Source: Alicyclobacillus pomorum DSM 14955
Lineage (GTDB): Bacteria > Bacillota > Bacilli > Alicyclobacillales > Alicyclobacillaceae
Length of the DNA stretch: 64,000 nt
NCBI RefSeq assembly: GCF_000472905.1
Contig: NZ_AXAR01000006.1
Location: 62,001-126,000, forward strand
Direction: 5' to 3'
In this document: piece by piece, positions 17,093 to 27,263 of the stretch
Layout of the letters: every line of letters starts with the position of its first letter
How positions within the stretch are numbered: position 1 is the stretch's first letter
Translations under genes and position numbers: made by a program
The notes under the pieces: model-generated
Told to the model about the DNA's origin: nothing
Database searches by the model: none
What the model saw: the letters and a program-made list of their open reading frames with translations, nothing else

Positions 17093-18121
17093 CTACCCGC
17101 CCATTTGAAACATCTCGAGTTTGGTTCTGTGCAATCCGGACGTGTTGCTCAGGCGGATTTCAGAATAACGGTCTTTCCTTCTATTCCACACGTTGACAAT
17201 AGCTTCTTTGATTTCCATATCACTTGCACCTTGACGAAGCATCGTCCGCAAATCAGTCCCGTTCGCGGAAAACAAACAGGTATAGAGTGAACCTTCCGCA
17301 GAGAGTCGTGCACGCGTGCAGGTTGAACAGAACGCCTGTGTCACCGACGAAATGAAACCGATTTCATCGTTAGATCCCTTGTATCGGTATCGGGCGGCCA
17401 CTTCCCCAAAATAGTTGGGACTGAGCGGTTCTAGAGGCATTTCTGCGTGAATCAGCTCCACGATGGTTTTACTAGGTACCACGTGATCCAGCCTCCACCC
17501 GTTGCTGTTCCCAACATCCAGGTATTCAATAAATCGAAGAATGTGGCCCTTATCACGAAAATAACGCGCCATCGGTAAAATATCCTGGTCGTTGACCCCC
17601 TTTTGGACCACCATGTTGACTTTTACTTGTAAACCAACATGAGCAGCTTCCTCAATTCCCTCCAATACATGCTTCACCTGAAATCCTCGCCCGTTGATTT
17701 TCCCGAAGCTCTCGTCATCCAGACTGTCAAGACTGACATTGATCCTTTGCAAACCTGCATCTCGTAACGCTTCAGCATGTTTGGCAAGCAGTGACCCATT
17801 GGTAGTAAGAGAGAGGTCTCGGACGCCCTCAATTTGGGCAATACTCCGAATGAGCTCAGGGAGGTTTCTCCGCAACAGCGGCTCTCCGCCGGTAATTCGA
17901 ATTTTTTCAACGCCTAAATCCACAAAAATTTGGGCCAATCGAGTGATTTCCTCAAAACTCAGTAGTTGATCCCTATCAAGAAACTGAAAATTGGGTCCAA
18001 AAAGTTCTTCAGGCATACAGTAGCGGCAGCGAAAGTTACATCTATCTGTAACGGAAATCCGCAAGTCACGTAACGGACGGCTTAAACCATCAAGCAATTT
18101 TGTACGTTCGTTCCCTGCCAT
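17093..18121 (-). CDS. moaA: GTP 3',8-cyclase (radical SAM)
   Basis: A 342-residue MoaA that starts molybdenum cofactor synthesis by making 3',8-cyclo-H2GTP from GTP. The N-terminal radical SAM cluster is C28-x3-C32-x2-C35 ([11 protein letters not shown]). The GGEPLLR motif follows. The second cluster motif is [19 protein letters not shown] near residues 263-281. The protein ends in MGG, the Gly-Gly tail needed by this family. It lies between mocA and moaD. moaC, whose product finishes cPMP, is not in the window. Confidence 0.95.
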   Translation of the reverse strand: MAGNERTKLLDGLSRPLRDLRISVTDRCNFRCRYCMPEELFGPNFQFLDRDQLLSFEEITRLAQIFVDLGVEKIRITGGEPLLRRNLPELIRSIAQIEGVRDLSLTTNGSLLAKHAEALRDAGLQRINVSLDSLDDESFGKINGRGFQVKHVLEGIEEAAHVGLQVKVNMVVQKGVNDQDILPMARYFRDKGHILRFIEYLDVGNSNGWRLDHVVPSKTIVELIHAEMPLEPLSPNYFGEVAARYRYKGSNDEIGFISSVTQAFCSTCTRARLSAEGSLYTCLFSANGTDLRTMLRQGASDMEIKEAIVNVWNRRKDRYSEIRLSNTSGLHRTKLEMFQMGG

Positions 18122-18136
18122 GATGCATCACCCTAC

Positions 18137-18748
18137 CTATTCGGCTTCAAACTGCTGTTCCACTTTTCTGAAGTCTTCAGGCGTGTCGATATCAACGCCC
18201 CAAAGCGCTTCTTCAAATGCGATGAATTTGGCGCAGTTCTTGTGACGCTGGATAATGGACCTTCCTCCTTCGTCACCCTCTATTTCCTGGAACTCATGAT
18301 AGTATTCCGCATCAAATAGGATAGGATGGCCGGGAGCACCTGCGTATACAGGTCGTACGATGCGAATTCCGTTTGAACGATGAGAATGATAGGTGTCCAC
18401 TATCGTGTCTACCACAAAGTTTGGTACACATGGCTGATCCCCCAAGAATATCAGGACCGCTTCGGTTCGCCCAGTGACAGCCTGAATTCCCATCTTTATA
18501 GAGGAAGCCATACCGGTTCTATAATCTGCGTTTCTTCGAATTTCAACATCGGGGATGCCTTGGAGATGAGTTTCCAGCTGATGGATATGTTCTCCCCCGA
18601 CGACAACGATGGGTTTCAAATGAGTAGACACGGCCGCATCAACCGAGTAGCGAAAGATAGGTTTGTTTTTTAAATTCAATAAAAGCTTCGGTTTCCCCAT
18701 CCGTTTCGACATACCGGCTGCCAGGATGATTGCTCCGATATCCGACAT
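18137..18748 (-). CDS. mocA: Molybdenum cofactor cytidylyltransferase (MocA-like)
   Basis: A 203-residue NTP transferase. GAIILAAGMSKRMGKPKLLL (residues 5-24) is the nucleotide-binding loop, LIFLGDQP the metal-binding segment and GHPILFD the C-terminal motif. MocA adds CMP to molybdopterin for xanthine dehydrogenase-family enzymes; MobA would use GTP for a different enzyme family. The CO dehydrogenase operon nearby uses the cytosine dinucleotide form, so MocA is the better call. It is the first gene of the moa operon. Confidence 0.85.
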   Translation of the reverse strand: MSDIGAIILAAGMSKRMGKPKLLLNLKNKPIFRYSVDAAVSTHLKPIVVVGGEHIHQLETHLQGIPDVEIRRNADYRTGMASSIKMGIQAVTGRTEAVLIFLGDQPCVPNFVVDTIVDTYHSHRSNGIRIVRPVYAGAPGHPILFDAEYYHEFQEIEGDEGGRSIIQRHKNCAKFIAFEEALWGVDIDTPEDFRKVEQQFEAE

Positions 18749-18862
18749 GGACTTTGATCCTTTCTTTCCTCATAAGGGTACCTTCGTCCTCACTGCGCAC
18801 ACAAGAAGATGGCTTTTTGTACCTTCGGCTGTCGTGCGTCATCGGCAGCTGTACCACAGTCT

Positions 18863-19387
18863 TCAGTTGAACTTTGCTTCTCGAACTTCCCTTTCTGACT
18901 CGGTAAGCTGCGCGTTTTTCTTGTCCCCAACGAACCCCACACGAACTGCACTCCACCACGCACCGATAACCCCACCGGTCATGCCGCCCATGCCACCGCC
19001 CATCATCACGTTGACAATGGACATAAAGTCCATCATGCTGGGCGCATGACCTGTAGAAATTATCCATGCAAGGGCAGCCAACAGAGCCCCTACCGTCGAT
19101 CCGACCACGCCCCCAACCATGGCACCCATCAGAGCCCACATGGCTCCATGTTGCTTGTGGATGCTTGCAACATCCAGAGGCAAATTCGTTCGAGGCACGA
19201 AGTGTTCAACCCGTTTCCATCCCATTCTGAATCCAAGCGCACTGCCAAACAGTGAGCCAGCGCCGGCAAGTACAAGGGCAACCAGTCCCGATGTACCTAC
19301 GAGGAAATCGACAATTCCTCCCAAGAGAGCTCCACACATGCTGCCCCAGGCACAGCCCCAACCAGTTGTCCGACAAAGGATATCCAT
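18863..19387 (-). CDS. Hypothetical glycine-rich membrane protein
   Basis: A 174-residue protein with about four hydrophobic segments, many Gly and Met residues (MMGGGMGGMTGG near residue 130) and glycine zipper-like spacing (GALLGGIVDFLVG; GAMVGGVVGSTVGALLA). I do not recognise the family. AAAGGTGG precedes the ATG. It lies upstream of mocA on the same strand, about 115 bases away, and is divergent from the XdhC gene. A role in metal transport is possible given the Met-rich loop, but this is speculation. Confidence 0.6.
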   Translation of the reverse strand: MDILCRTTGWGCAWGSMCGALLGGIVDFLVGTSGLVALVLAGAGSLFGSALGFRMGWKRVEHFVPRTNLPLDVASIHKQHGAMWALMGAMVGGVVGSTVGALLAALAWIISTGHAPSMMDFMSIVNVMMGGGMGGMTGGVIGAWWSAVRVGFVGDKKNAQLTESEREVREAKFN

Positions 19388-19648
19388 GGATAATGACCAC
19401 CTTTCCGGTTATGATGCGTCCAGCGCAAGATTTTGCTAGGAAAATCGATGAAGTGTATTGCGTCTCGGTATCCGTACCACGTCACGGAACGGTCAGGTAT
19501 GAATGAACACCCATTTGGGTCTATAACATGACTGTATTTTCATTATACATTATATATATAAACATTTATCAAGATTTATATAAAACGGAATATAATCCAA
19601 CTTGAGCGGTTGAACCCACATCCAGTCAAACCAAGGAGATGACAAACC

Positions 19649-20698
19649 GTGTCTAGGATTAGTGAAGCACGTGAAGTGTTTACCCGGATTGAACAGGCCT
19701 GGTCAGATGGTGAACGCACGGCTCTGCTCACAATTACCCAAGTAGAGGGCTCCGCGTACCGCCTTCCCGGAGCCAAAATGATGATGACAGAAACAGGAAA
19801 AATGCTCGGTACACTGAGCGGCGGTTGCCTGGAATCCGACCTGTACGGATGGGCGGAAAAGGCAATGCAAGAAGGCGAACCCCGTATCGTGAATTACGAT
19901 CTCAGTGAAAACGAGTTGTGGTCCCTCGGAATTGGCTGCAAAGGAATCCTGGAAGTTGCCATTTTCCCCATTCGTCCCGAAGACCGATTTTGGCAATCTG
20001 TACGGGAGGCCGTCGCCCAAGACCGTGCCGTCTCGTTGGTTATCGAATTGCCTACCGGTGCTCGTGCCGTCTTCGACGGGACAAGCCCGATTTCCGGTGA
20101 GATTGACAATCTGCCAGATGCCGTCGTACAGCGTTTGACCAGCCGTGTCCGGAGTCGTACGAGGGCGGAAGTCGCCGTGGTTGATGGACGCCGCTTTTAC
20201 ATCGACACCATGCGCCCAAGTGAACGGCTGATCCTCTGCGGTGCAGGCCACGACGCCGTACCCGTGGCGGCACTCGCCGCCAAGTGCGGATTTCGGGTCA
20301 CTGTCCTGGATCCCCGCAAGGAGTTCAACGGACCCAACCGCTTTCCTACCACAGAACACCTGGTCGTCGAACCAGATCAAGCGGATCCTGCACAACTCAA
20401 GGAAAGCTGGTGGCTCATCATGAACCACCTGCAAGTGCGCGACGAAGCCGCATTACATCTCGCACTGCAAGCCCAGCCCAAGTTTATTGGTGTGCTCGGT
20501 CCTTTGTCGCGAACGCGCGAGATGCTGAACAACATTGGCGCGGACATGGACAGCGGTCCAATTCATGCCCCAGTTGGGCTGGATCTGGGTGCGGAAACCA
20601 TCGACGAAGTCGCGGTTTCCATCGTGTCTGAATTACTCGCAATACGGTCCGCGCGAACGGGTGCGCCGCTCCATCGGCGAGAAAAAATTCACAGCTGA
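19649..20698 (+). CDS. XdhC/CoxI family molybdenum hydroxylase chaperone
   Basis: A 349-residue protein that binds the molybdenum cofactor and helps sulfurate and insert it into xanthine dehydrogenase-family enzymes such as CO dehydrogenase. N-terminal XdhC/CoxI domain: VEGSAYRLPGAKMMM and GTLSGGCLESDL near residues 32-61, plus GIGCKGILEV. C-terminal Rossmann part: RLILCGAGHDAVPVAALAA near 192. The start is a GTG with AAGGAG upstream. It converges on coxE, so it flanks the cox operon but is transcribed on the other strand. It is one of two XdhC proteins here; the other is fused to a YHS domain. Confidence 0.88.
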   Translation: MSRISEAREVFTRIEQAWSDGERTALLTITQVEGSAYRLPGAKMMMTETGKMLGTLSGGCLESDLYGWAEKAMQEGEPRIVNYDLSENELWSLGIGCKGILEVAIFPIRPEDRFWQSVREAVAQDRAVSLVIELPTGARAVFDGTSPISGEIDNLPDAVVQRLTSRVRSRTRAEVAVVDGRRFYIDTMRPSERLILCGAGHDAVPVAALAAKCGFRVTVLDPRKEFNGPNRFPTTEHLVVEPDQADPAQLKESWWLIMNHLQVRDEAALHLALQAQPKFIGVLGPLSRTREMLNNIGADMDSGPIHAPVGLDLGAETIDEVAVSIVSELLAIRSARTGAPLHRREKIHS

Positions 20699-20702
20699 CG
20701 GG

Positions 20703-21836
20703 TCAGGGCGCCGCAGCTCGCAGCGCCCCGCCCAGCACCGCCTTTTTCCATGTTTCTACATCATGAACATCGACAAACGCGTCAATGTAAGGCAACGCCA
20801 TCGACATGCCCACCGCAGTTGGCTCATATCCGGGTTCGCCGAGCAACGGGTTGAGCCAAACCACTCGGCCTACACGAGCAGCCAAGTCGCGCATGGACGT
20901 ATGCATACGCTCCGGATGCCCAGCGTCAAACCCATCCGACACAATGATGACGGACGTATGCCGGTGCAATAGACTCGGATACCGGTGCAACAGCTGGTCC
21001 AACGCACTGCCAATGCGTGTGCCACCCTTCAATCCCGGCAAATCTGCATACGTCAAACCCGTAACCCCTTTGCGGCCAATCAGAGACGTGACGCGCAACA
21101 GGCGCGTTGAAAAGAGGAAGATTTCCGTGCGTGCGCGGGCCCGCGTGAATGACCAGGCGAGTGCTGTGATAAACGGTGCATATGGCTTCATGGATCCTGA
21201 AATATCGATGACCAGGACAACGCGCGGCTTGCCAGGACGGTGTCGACGCATTTTCAGTACAAACGGCTCCCCTGCGCGGCGCATGGCGTACCGCATGGTT
21301 TGGCGGAGGTCGATTTTCCCCCTGCCTCGTGACCGCCATTTGCGGCCTCGCGGTGCATCCATCGTGCGCACCGCCAAGCGAGTCAGATGAACCACGTCCT
21401 TCAAGACCTGTTCGTCTGCCCGCAAAGCGTAACGCTCGCCGTCGTTCGGATGATATCCGGCGAGGAAGCCCTGTACAGACTCCACCGTCTGTCGATCCGC
21501 CTGTTCTCCGGCACCGCTGTCACTCCCACCAACCAAATCATCCGGCTGGAAGCGGCGCTTTTCCTCCAATTGCACGCCCCGACCACAAAAGTATCGCTCA
21601 AACAAACTCGGAAAGATGCCCCACTCCGCCGGTGTGCGCGAATAGATGGACCGAAAGGCACTGCAGACCTCGTCTATGTGGGTCAAGTCCAGTTCAACCA
21701 AGGCGGCAATGGCAGTCAACGTTTCTGGAATCCCGACCTTAAATCCATGTTCTCTCAGCCAAGGCGCAAAGCCGGCCACCTGCCGCACGATGTTCGCCGT
21801 CCAGCGGCCAACCTCCTCACCCGTCAGGCGTTCCAT
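20703..21836 (-). CDS. coxE: VWA domain protein CoxE
   Basis: A 377-residue protein of the CoxE family. The C-terminal half is a von Willebrand A domain with the MIDAS motif DISGS (VLVIDISGSMKPYAPF) and a downstream conserved Asp (IIVSDGFDAG). In Oligotropha, CoxE works with the AAA+ protein CoxD to build the copper-sulfur-molybdenum site, acting in copper insertion. Its start overlaps the coxD stop by 13 bases, so they are coupled. It is the last gene of the cox operon and converges on the plus-strand xdhC. Confidence 0.88.
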   Translation of the reverse strand: MERLTGEEVGRWTANIVRQVAGFAPWLREHGFKVGIPETLTAIAALVELDLTHIDEVCSAFRSIYSRTPAEWGIFPSLFERYFCGRGVQLEEKRRFQPDDLVGGSDSGAGEQADRQTVESVQGFLAGYHPNDGERYALRADEQVLKDVVHLTRLAVRTMDAPRGRKWRSRGRGKIDLRQTMRYAMRRAGEPFVLKMRRHRPGKPRVVLVIDISGSMKPYAPFITALAWSFTRARARTEIFLFSTRLLRVTSLIGRKGVTGLTYADLPGLKGGTRIGSALDQLLHRYPSLLHRHTSVIIVSDGFDAGHPERMHTSMRDLAARVGRVVWLNPLLGEPGYEPTAVGMSMALPYIDAFVDVHDVETWKKAVLGGALRAAAP

Positions 21837-22684
21837 AACACGTCGAGTCCCCTCTCCCGAACGAAGTTCAGGTCTTCCTCTGTCTTCAACAAACATCCAA
21901 GGGTCAGCCGAATGACCGCTTCGTCTAATTCCTGCGTCCCCAACTCGTGCAGCGCCTTTGCAAAATCGATGGACTCTGCCATTCCGGGAGGCTTGAGCAG
22001 CGACAACTTCCGCAGTCGTCGCATGCCACGTGCGATTTGTTTCGCCAGTTCATGCGCAATGTGCGGCACATGCAGGGAGATGATGGCCGCCTCTTGTTCT
22101 GGCGACGGGTAATCGACCCAGGCGTACAGACAGCGGCGCCGCAAGGCGTCCGACAAGTCGCGCGTGCGATTGGACGTCAACATCACAATCGGTGGCTCAA
22201 CAGCGCGAAAGGTTCCTAACTCGGGAATCGTCATTTGGTATTCCGAAAGGAATTCGAGCAGCAACGCCTCGAACTCCTCGTCGGCGCGATCCACTTCATC
22301 AATCAACAGCACAGGCGCTGGCGTTTCTCGTAGCGCACGTAGAAGCGGTCGTTCGATGAGAAACGGCTCACTGTACAGCGACGCCTGATTCACGTCCCCA
22401 TCGGCGAACGCCGTACGTGCCGTCAGCAACTGTTTTGGGTAATCCCAATCGTATAACGCCTGACTTGCATCCAAGCCCTCGTAGCACTGCAAGCGAACGA
22501 GGTTCACCGAACGAACGGTGGCAAGCGCTTTCGCCAGTGCCGTTTTTCCCACACCTGCAGGGCCTTCCAACAGCAGCGGACGGGCCAGCCGCTGTGCCAG
22601 ATGCAGTACAGTAGCCAACCCTTCCTCAACCACGTAGTGAGCACGATGCAGTTCCTTCTGCAATTGGCGCACCTGCTCGTTCAT
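21824..22684 (-). CDS. coxD: MoxR-type AAA+ ATPase CoxD
   Basis: A 286-residue ATPase. Walker A is GPAGVGKTALA (about residue 44), Walker B VLLIDEVDRADEEFE, sensor 1 PIVMLTSNRTRDLSDALRRR. CoxD is the chaperone that, in Oligotropha, unfolds or remodels apo-CO dehydrogenase so that sulfur can be added to molybdenum. It pairs with the VWA protein CoxE directly downstream, a usual MoxR-VWA pairing. The ATG at 22684 has GGAGG 8 bases before it; earlier in-frame starts overlap coxG and lack a good site. Confidence 0.9.
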   Translation of the reverse strand: MNEQVRQLQKELHRAHYVVEEGLATVLHLAQRLARPLLLEGPAGVGKTALAKALATVRSVNLVRLQCYEGLDASQALYDWDYPKQLLTARTAFADGDVNQASLYSEPFLIERPLLRALRETPAPVLLIDEVDRADEEFEALLLEFLSEYQMTIPELGTFRAVEPPIVMLTSNRTRDLSDALRRRCLYAWVDYPSPEQEAAIISLHVPHIAHELAKQIARGMRRLRKLSLLKPPGMAESIDFAKALHELGTQELDEAVIRLTLGCLLKTEEDLNFVRERGLDVLWNA

Positions 22685-22709
22685 CTGAACATCCTCCACT
22701 TCCGTTCGT

Positions 22710-23204
22710 TCAACCTTCATCCGCAGCTGTTCCGTCCGTGGCGCCGACCGCCGCTTCGTCCGGCAAGTTATCCAAGGCATTCTTCAGGTTGGCAAAGACC
22801 TTCTGTGTGATTTTTTGCGCCTCTCTATCTATCAAACGCCCGCCGAGACTTGCGATGGGCCCACTGATCACCGCGTCGCACTTCCATTTCAAAAGGGTTC
22901 CATCCGCAGTGTCGGTGAGTTCCATTGCCGCCTTCATATCAACACCGCTCCCCATTCCACCGCCGCGAATCGACAGGGAGGCCGTCGAGCCCGGTTGAGT
23001 GACGGTTAATTCACTTGTGAGATCGAACTTGCCGCGAATCGGGCCCACGCCGACCTTCACGAGCGTGCGAAAGCGGGTTTCACTCTCCACGTTCAATTGA
23101 ATCAAGTCGGGAATACAGGGCCCCATTTTATTTGGATCAATCACGAAATTCCAAATCTTCTCTCGTGGCTGTTCAATGGTGAATTCTCCTTGATACGTTC
23201 GCAT
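22710..23204 (-). CDS. coxG: CO dehydrogenase subunit G, SRPBCC fold
   Basis: A 164-residue START/SRPBCC protein (YQGEFTIEQPREKIWNFVIDPNKMGPCIPD; later ATLSI-like and DREAQKITQKVFANL). CoxG links CO dehydrogenase to the cell membrane in Oligotropha, and work in mycobacteria reports that it carries quinone to the enzyme. AGAGGAGG lies 7 bases before the ATG at 23204. It sits between the XdhC-YHS gene and coxD. Confidence 0.9.
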   Translation of the reverse strand: MRTYQGEFTIEQPREKIWNFVIDPNKMGPCIPDLIQLNVESETRFRTLVKVGVGPIRGKFDLTSELTVTQPGSTASLSIRGGGMGSGVDMKAAMELTDTADGTLLKWKCDAVISGPIASLGGRLIDREAQKITQKVFANLKNALDNLPDEAAVGATDGTAADEG

Positions 23205-23340
23205 GATTTTGCCTCCTCTGTTGTTCATGCCAAGTCTGACTAGACGCGCGAAGCAGACGACCATCAACGGGCTGGATACCGCCCCTTATGTCCTCGTGCC
23301 AGTACACTTCCACGCACCTACGCCCCCGTGGGGCGCGCCG

Positions 23341-24387
23341 TCAGGCGTGACTATGCAGATACCTTTCCGGTTCTCGTGCGAAGCGGTCCCGGCAGCCACC
23401 ACAGCAAAACCCGTAGGTGGTTCCGTCCAGTTCCAGCCGGTGTGGCGTCTTCGCCAAGTCTACAGTCATGCCACACACCGGATCGACCACCTCTTGATGC
23501 ACTGAGACATTGCTGCAGTGGGTTACTGAAGCCTCAGACACCGAAGTCCAGGCAGCGGACTGTCCCTCCCACAGTGCTTTCGCACCGCGGCGTCTGCGTT
23601 CCACAATTTGCGCCAGCACGCTGAGTGCGATTTCTTGCGGCCCGACGGCGCCGATATCGAATCCTGCAGGCGCCGTGACAAAGTCGATAAAGTCGCTGGA
23701 CGCACCCGCTTCCGCCAAATCGGCGCGCACTCTCGTCCAGCGCTTTGGACTGGTGACGAGGCCAAGATAGCGAAGCGGCAAAGAGGCGACGGCCAGCAGT
23801 CCATCGACATCGTACAAACCCATCGTGGCGACGACGCCATACGCCGGCGTATTCGCATGAAAATGAAGTTCACTGCGCAGTGTCGCGACCGGGCCTTCCG
23901 CACGAGGGGTTGCCGCCTCTTCAAGCGAGATCCGGCGCGGGTTCAGTGAGAATCTGGGCGCGAGTTCTGCCAACGCAAGCGCGATGGGGGAGTTCCCGAC
24001 CACCACCAACAGTGGGTCCACATGTTTCGGTTCCAAGAACAGTTCGACCGTCCCTTCCGATGCGCATGTCATCGGCAGGACCGTCACGCCTTCCGCCACG
24101 TCGGTCGGCGGCTGCGGCGTCACGAGCACGAGCTTGCTCTCGCCCGTGCGGAGGCACTTCTTCGCCTGGTCGATGACCAGATCCCGCGTGCAATGCCCCC
24201 CGACAAACCCTTTCATTTCGCCATCCGCCGTGACAATCGCTTTGTCGCCAACCGTGGCAGAACTTGGGCGCACACGGCGGACGACAGTCACCATGACGTA
24301 CGGTTCCGCCCGTTCATCCAAGTCCCTTGCAGTGTCCAAGAGATTGTCCATCCGTTGGACCCGACGCCCCGAAGGCCGCCGGGTCAT
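23341..24387 (-). CDS. XdhC/CoxF family chaperone fused to a C-terminal YHS metal-binding domain
   Basis: A 348-residue protein in two parts. Residues about 15-290 are an XdhC/CoxI family protein with the N-terminal domain (GDKAIVTADGEMKGFVGGHC) and the Rossmann part (PLLVVVGNSPIALALAELA). The last 45 residues form a YHS/TRASH domain: DPVCGMTVDLAKTPHRLELD then YGFCCGGCRDRF, with cysteines set to bind a metal. It is placed directly after coxL, where CoxF-type factors occur. Oligotropha CoxF helps insert copper, so a metal domain on this protein fits that role; this is inference. The ATG at 24387 is 3 bases past GGAGGA; an internal ATG at 24351 is possible. Confidence 0.85.
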   Translation of the reverse strand: MTRRPSGRRVQRMDNLLDTARDLDERAEPYVMVTVVRRVRPSSATVGDKAIVTADGEMKGFVGGHCTRDLVIDQAKKCLRTGESKLVLVTPQPPTDVAEGVTVLPMTCASEGTVELFLEPKHVDPLLVVVGNSPIALALAELAPRFSLNPRRISLEEAATPRAEGPVATLRSELHFHANTPAYGVVATMGLYDVDGLLAVASLPLRYLGLVTSPKRWTRVRADLAEAGASSDFIDFVTAPAGFDIGAVGPQEIALSVLAQIVERRRRGAKALWEGQSAAWTSVSEASVTHCSNVSVHQEVVDPVCGMTVDLAKTPHRLELDGTTYGFCCGGCRDRFAREPERYLHSHA

Positions 24388-24415
24388 CCCTCCTCCATCC
24401 AGGTTGGCTATCGGA

Positions 24416-26767
24416 TTATTCTGAGATACCGTGCTCCCTCAAGATGCTCCACACTTTCCAAGGGAAAATCGGCATATCGATGTGCTCCACACCAAACGGC
24501 GACAGTGCATCCACAACCGCGTTGACAAACGCCGCGGGAGAACCGACATTCGGCGACTCTCCAACGCCTTTCGCACCGATTGGGTGGTGCGGCGACGGGG
24601 TCACTGTCCGGTCCGTTTCCCAGTGCGGGGTGTCTGCCGACGTGGGAACCAGATAATCCATCCAGTTCGGAGCCAAACAGTTGCCGTCCGCGTCGTATGG
24701 AATGTCTTGCATGAACGCAATCGCAAACCCTTCGGTGAGCCCTCCGTGAACCTGTCCGTCGACAATCATGGGATTGATCACGTTGCCGCAATCATCGACT
24801 GCCAGGAAACGCCTCACCTTGACGGCGCCCGTTCCCTTGTCGATATCCACCACTGCGATGTACGCCCCATGGGGGAAGGTGAGATTCGGTGGATTATAGT
24901 AGTACGTCGCTTCCAAGCCCGGTTCCAGGCCCTCAGGGATGTTTGTGTACGCAGCAAACGCCACGTCCTTCATCGACACAGAGCGACCCGGCAAGCCCTT
25001 TACGGAGAAAGCGATGCCATCCCACGTGACGTCGTCTTCACTGACCTCCAAAAGATGGGCGGCGATTTTGCGCGCCTTCTCACGAATCCTGCGCGCGCAA
25101 AGTGCTGCTGCACCCCCCGCCGTCGGCGTGGAGCGACTGGCGTACGTGCCCAACCCGTAGGGTGCCGTGTCGGTATCGCCTTCTTCAATCAGTACGTCGT
25201 CCGCACTCAGTCCCAGTTCCTCCGCAATGATTTGGGCAAATGTCGTTTCGTGTCCCTGGCCCTGGTGCCGCACACCAAGCCGCGCAATCACCTTTCCAGT
25301 TGGATGGAAGCGAATCTGCGCACTGTCGAACATCTTAATGCCGACAATGTCGAACAGGTGCGCAGGACCTGCGCCGACCACCTCTGTGAAGGTCGAGATG
25401 CCAATGCCCATCAATTCCCCGCGTGCCCGCTTTTCTGCCTGTTCTTTGCGCAGCTCTTCATATCCAATGCGGTCTAGCGCGAGTTTTAGCGTCTTTTCAT
25501 AGTCCCCGCTGTCGTAGACCCATCCGGTGGGAGATTTATATGGGAACTGGTCCTTGCGAATGAAGTTGCGAAGACGCAGCTCGGCGGGATCCATTCCCAG
25601 TCGCTGGGCCAATACGTCCATCACTCGTTCAATCAGGTACGATGCCTCTGTGACACGGAATGAACAGCGATAGGCCACGCCGCCGGGCGCCTTGTTCGTG
25701 TAGACTCCGTCCACCTCGACAAACGCGGCTTTGAAATCGTACGAGCCGGAGACAATGCTGAACAATCCGGCCGGGAACTTGGACGGATCTGCCGCCGCGT
25801 CGAAGGCACCGTGGTCGGCTATCGTCTTGACGCGCAGTGCCAACACTTTTCCGTCCTCACGCGCCGCAATCTCAGCGGTCATATGGTAGTCGCGAGCAAA
25901 GTGGCTGCTGGCAACGTTTTCGGTACGCGTTTCAATCCACTTCACAGGGGTTCCTAATTTCAAGGAGGCGGCAACGGCAATGACGTAACCTGGATATACG
26001 GGAACTTTGTTGCCAAAGCCACCGCCAACATCCGGTGAAATGACTTGAATTTGGTGTTCGGGAAGACCGGACACCATCGCCAGCACCGTCCGGTGGACGT
26101 GGGGCGCCTGCGAAGTGACATACAATGTCAACTTGCTCTTGGCTGGATCGTAATCTGCGACGCATCCACAGGGTTCGAGCGGCGAAGGATGGACGCGTGG
26201 GAACCGCACCTTCTGACTGACGATGACCGGCGCGTCACGGAACAGCGTCTCGGTTTCCTCTCTGTCCCCCGCCTCCCAGTGGAAGATATGGTTGGACTTT
26301 TCCTCTTTATCCTCGCGAAGAACCGGAGCGTCCGGCGCAAGTGCCTTGAAAGGATCCACCACAACCGGTAGAGGTTCGTAATCGACTTCAATCAGTTGCG
26401 CCGCGTCTTCTGCTTGCGCACGCGTCTCCGCGACCACCGCAGCCACTTCCTGGTACTGGAACAAGACCTTGCCCGTGGCCATTACCATCTGTTGGTCCCC
26501 TGCCAGCGTTGGCATCCAGGCGAGGTTCATGCTGGCCAGGTCCTCTCCCGTGAGTACCAACTTGACCCCTGGTGCGGCGAGTGCCGCAGACGTGTCGATA
26601 CTGCGAATGCGGGCGTGCGCGTACGGACTGCGCACGATGCAGAGATAGAGCATATTCGGCAACATGACGTCATCTACGTAACGGCCCTTCCCACGAATCA
26701 GTCGCGGATCCTCTTTACGACCAATCGGTTTGCCCATCGGCCGCATCTCAGTCTGTCGAAGTGCCAT
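24416..26767 (-). CDS. coxL: Aerobic carbon monoxide dehydrogenase large subunit, form I
   Basis: A 783-residue molybdenum-copper subunit that oxidises CO with water to CO2, passing electrons to CoxS and CoxM. The active-site loop is AYRCSFR (bases 25655-25675), where Cys368 would bind copper; AYxCSFR is the accepted signature of form I, true CO dehydrogenases. [14 protein letters not shown] (cofactor binding) and [11 protein letters not shown] (with the catalytic Glu near the C-terminus) are present. I chose ATG 26767, with GGAGGTGG upstream, giving a 20-base overlap with coxS; a start at 26803 is less likely. It needs the cytosine dinucleotide cofactor made by the nearby mocA and moa genes. 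Confidence 0.96.
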   Translation of the reverse strand: MALRQTEMRPMGKPIGRKEDPRLIRGKGRYVDDVMLPNMLYLCIVRSPYAHARIRSIDTSAALAAPGVKLVLTGEDLASMNLAWMPTLAGDQQMVMATGKVLFQYQEVAAVVAETRAQAEDAAQLIEVDYEPLPVVVDPFKALAPDAPVLREDKEEKSNHIFHWEAGDREETETLFRDAPVIVSQKVRFPRVHPSPLEPCGCVADYDPAKSKLTLYVTSQAPHVHRTVLAMVSGLPEHQIQVISPDVGGGFGNKVPVYPGYVIAVAASLKLGTPVKWIETRTENVASSHFARDYHMTAEIAAREDGKVLALRVKTIADHGAFDAAADPSKFPAGLFSIVSGSYDFKAAFVEVDGVYTNKAPGGVAYRCSFRVTEASYLIERVMDVLAQRLGMDPAELRLRNFIRKDQFPYKSPTGWVYDSGDYEKTLKLALDRIGYEELRKEQAEKRARGELMGIGISTFTEVVGAGPAHLFDIVGIKMFDSAQIRFHPTGKVIARLGVRHQGQGHETTFAQIIAEELGLSADDVLIEEGDTDTAPYGLGTYASRSTPTAGGAAALCARRIREKARKIAAHLLEVSEDDVTWDGIAFSVKGLPGRSVSMKDVAFAAYTNIPEGLEPGLEATYYYNPPNLTFPHGAYIAVVDIDKGTGAVKVRRFLAVDDCGNVINPMIVDGQVHGGLTEGFAIAFMQDIPYDADGNCLAPNWMDYLVPTSADTPHWETDRTVTPSPHHPIGAKGVGESPNVGSPAAFVNAVVDALSPFGVEHIDMPIFPWKVWSILREHGISE

Positions 26768-27263
26768 GGGTTGCCGCCACCTCCAATGTTTCTTGAGTTT
26801 CACCCGACATCTTGCGAGCAGCCAGTTGAACCGCTTTCACGATGTTCACATACCCCGTGCAGCGACAGATATTCCCTGAAAGCGCCTCGCGAATTTCTTC
26901 TTCAGTCGGCGCCGGATTCTCTTGTAACAGCGCATAGGATGCCATCAGCATGCCAGGCGTGCAGTAGCCGCACTGCAGCGCGTGCTCCTCCCAGAATGCG
27001 CTTTGCAATGGGTGCAGTTGCCCGTTCTTCTCCAGCCCTTCAACGGTCAGCACCTCGCGACCGTCCGCCTGCACGGCGAGTACGGTGCACGACTTGACGA
27101 GTTTCCCGTCCAACAGCACGGTGCAAGCACCGCAACTGGTGGTATCACAGCCGATGTGCGTTCCCGTCAGCTTCAGTTGTTCGCGCAGAAAATAGGCCAA
27201 CAACGTACGCGGTTCAACGTCCGCTTCGTACGGGCGTCCGTTGACAGTCACCCGGATGTTCAT
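26748..27263 (-). CDS. coxS: Carbon monoxide dehydrogenase small (2Fe-2S) subunit
   Basis: A 171-residue iron-sulfur subunit. The N-terminal plant-type 2Fe-2S cluster has [16 protein letters not shown] and a later Cys in VKSCTVLA. The C-terminal four-helix cluster has QCGYCTPGM and NICRCTGY. Electrons go from the molybdenum-copper site through both clusters to FAD in CoxM. The end extends about 15 residues beyond typical small subunits ([16 protein letters not shown]). It overlaps coxM by 4 bases and coxL by 20, in the form I order M-S-L. Confidence 0.95.
   Translation of the reverse strand: MNIRVTVNGRPYEADVEPRTLLAYFLREQLKLTGTHIGCDTTSCGACTVLLDGKLVKSCTVLAVQADGREVLTVEGLEKNGQLHPLQSAFWEEHALQCGYCTPGMLMASYALLQENPAPTEEEIREALSGNICRCTGYVNIVKAVQLAARKMSGETQETLEVAATHGTSTD

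Noticed and set aside
24022-25477. Long open frames opposite coxL and the XdhC-YHS gene
   Set aside because: They are antisense shadows of GC-rich coding sequence with no family motifs or binding sites.
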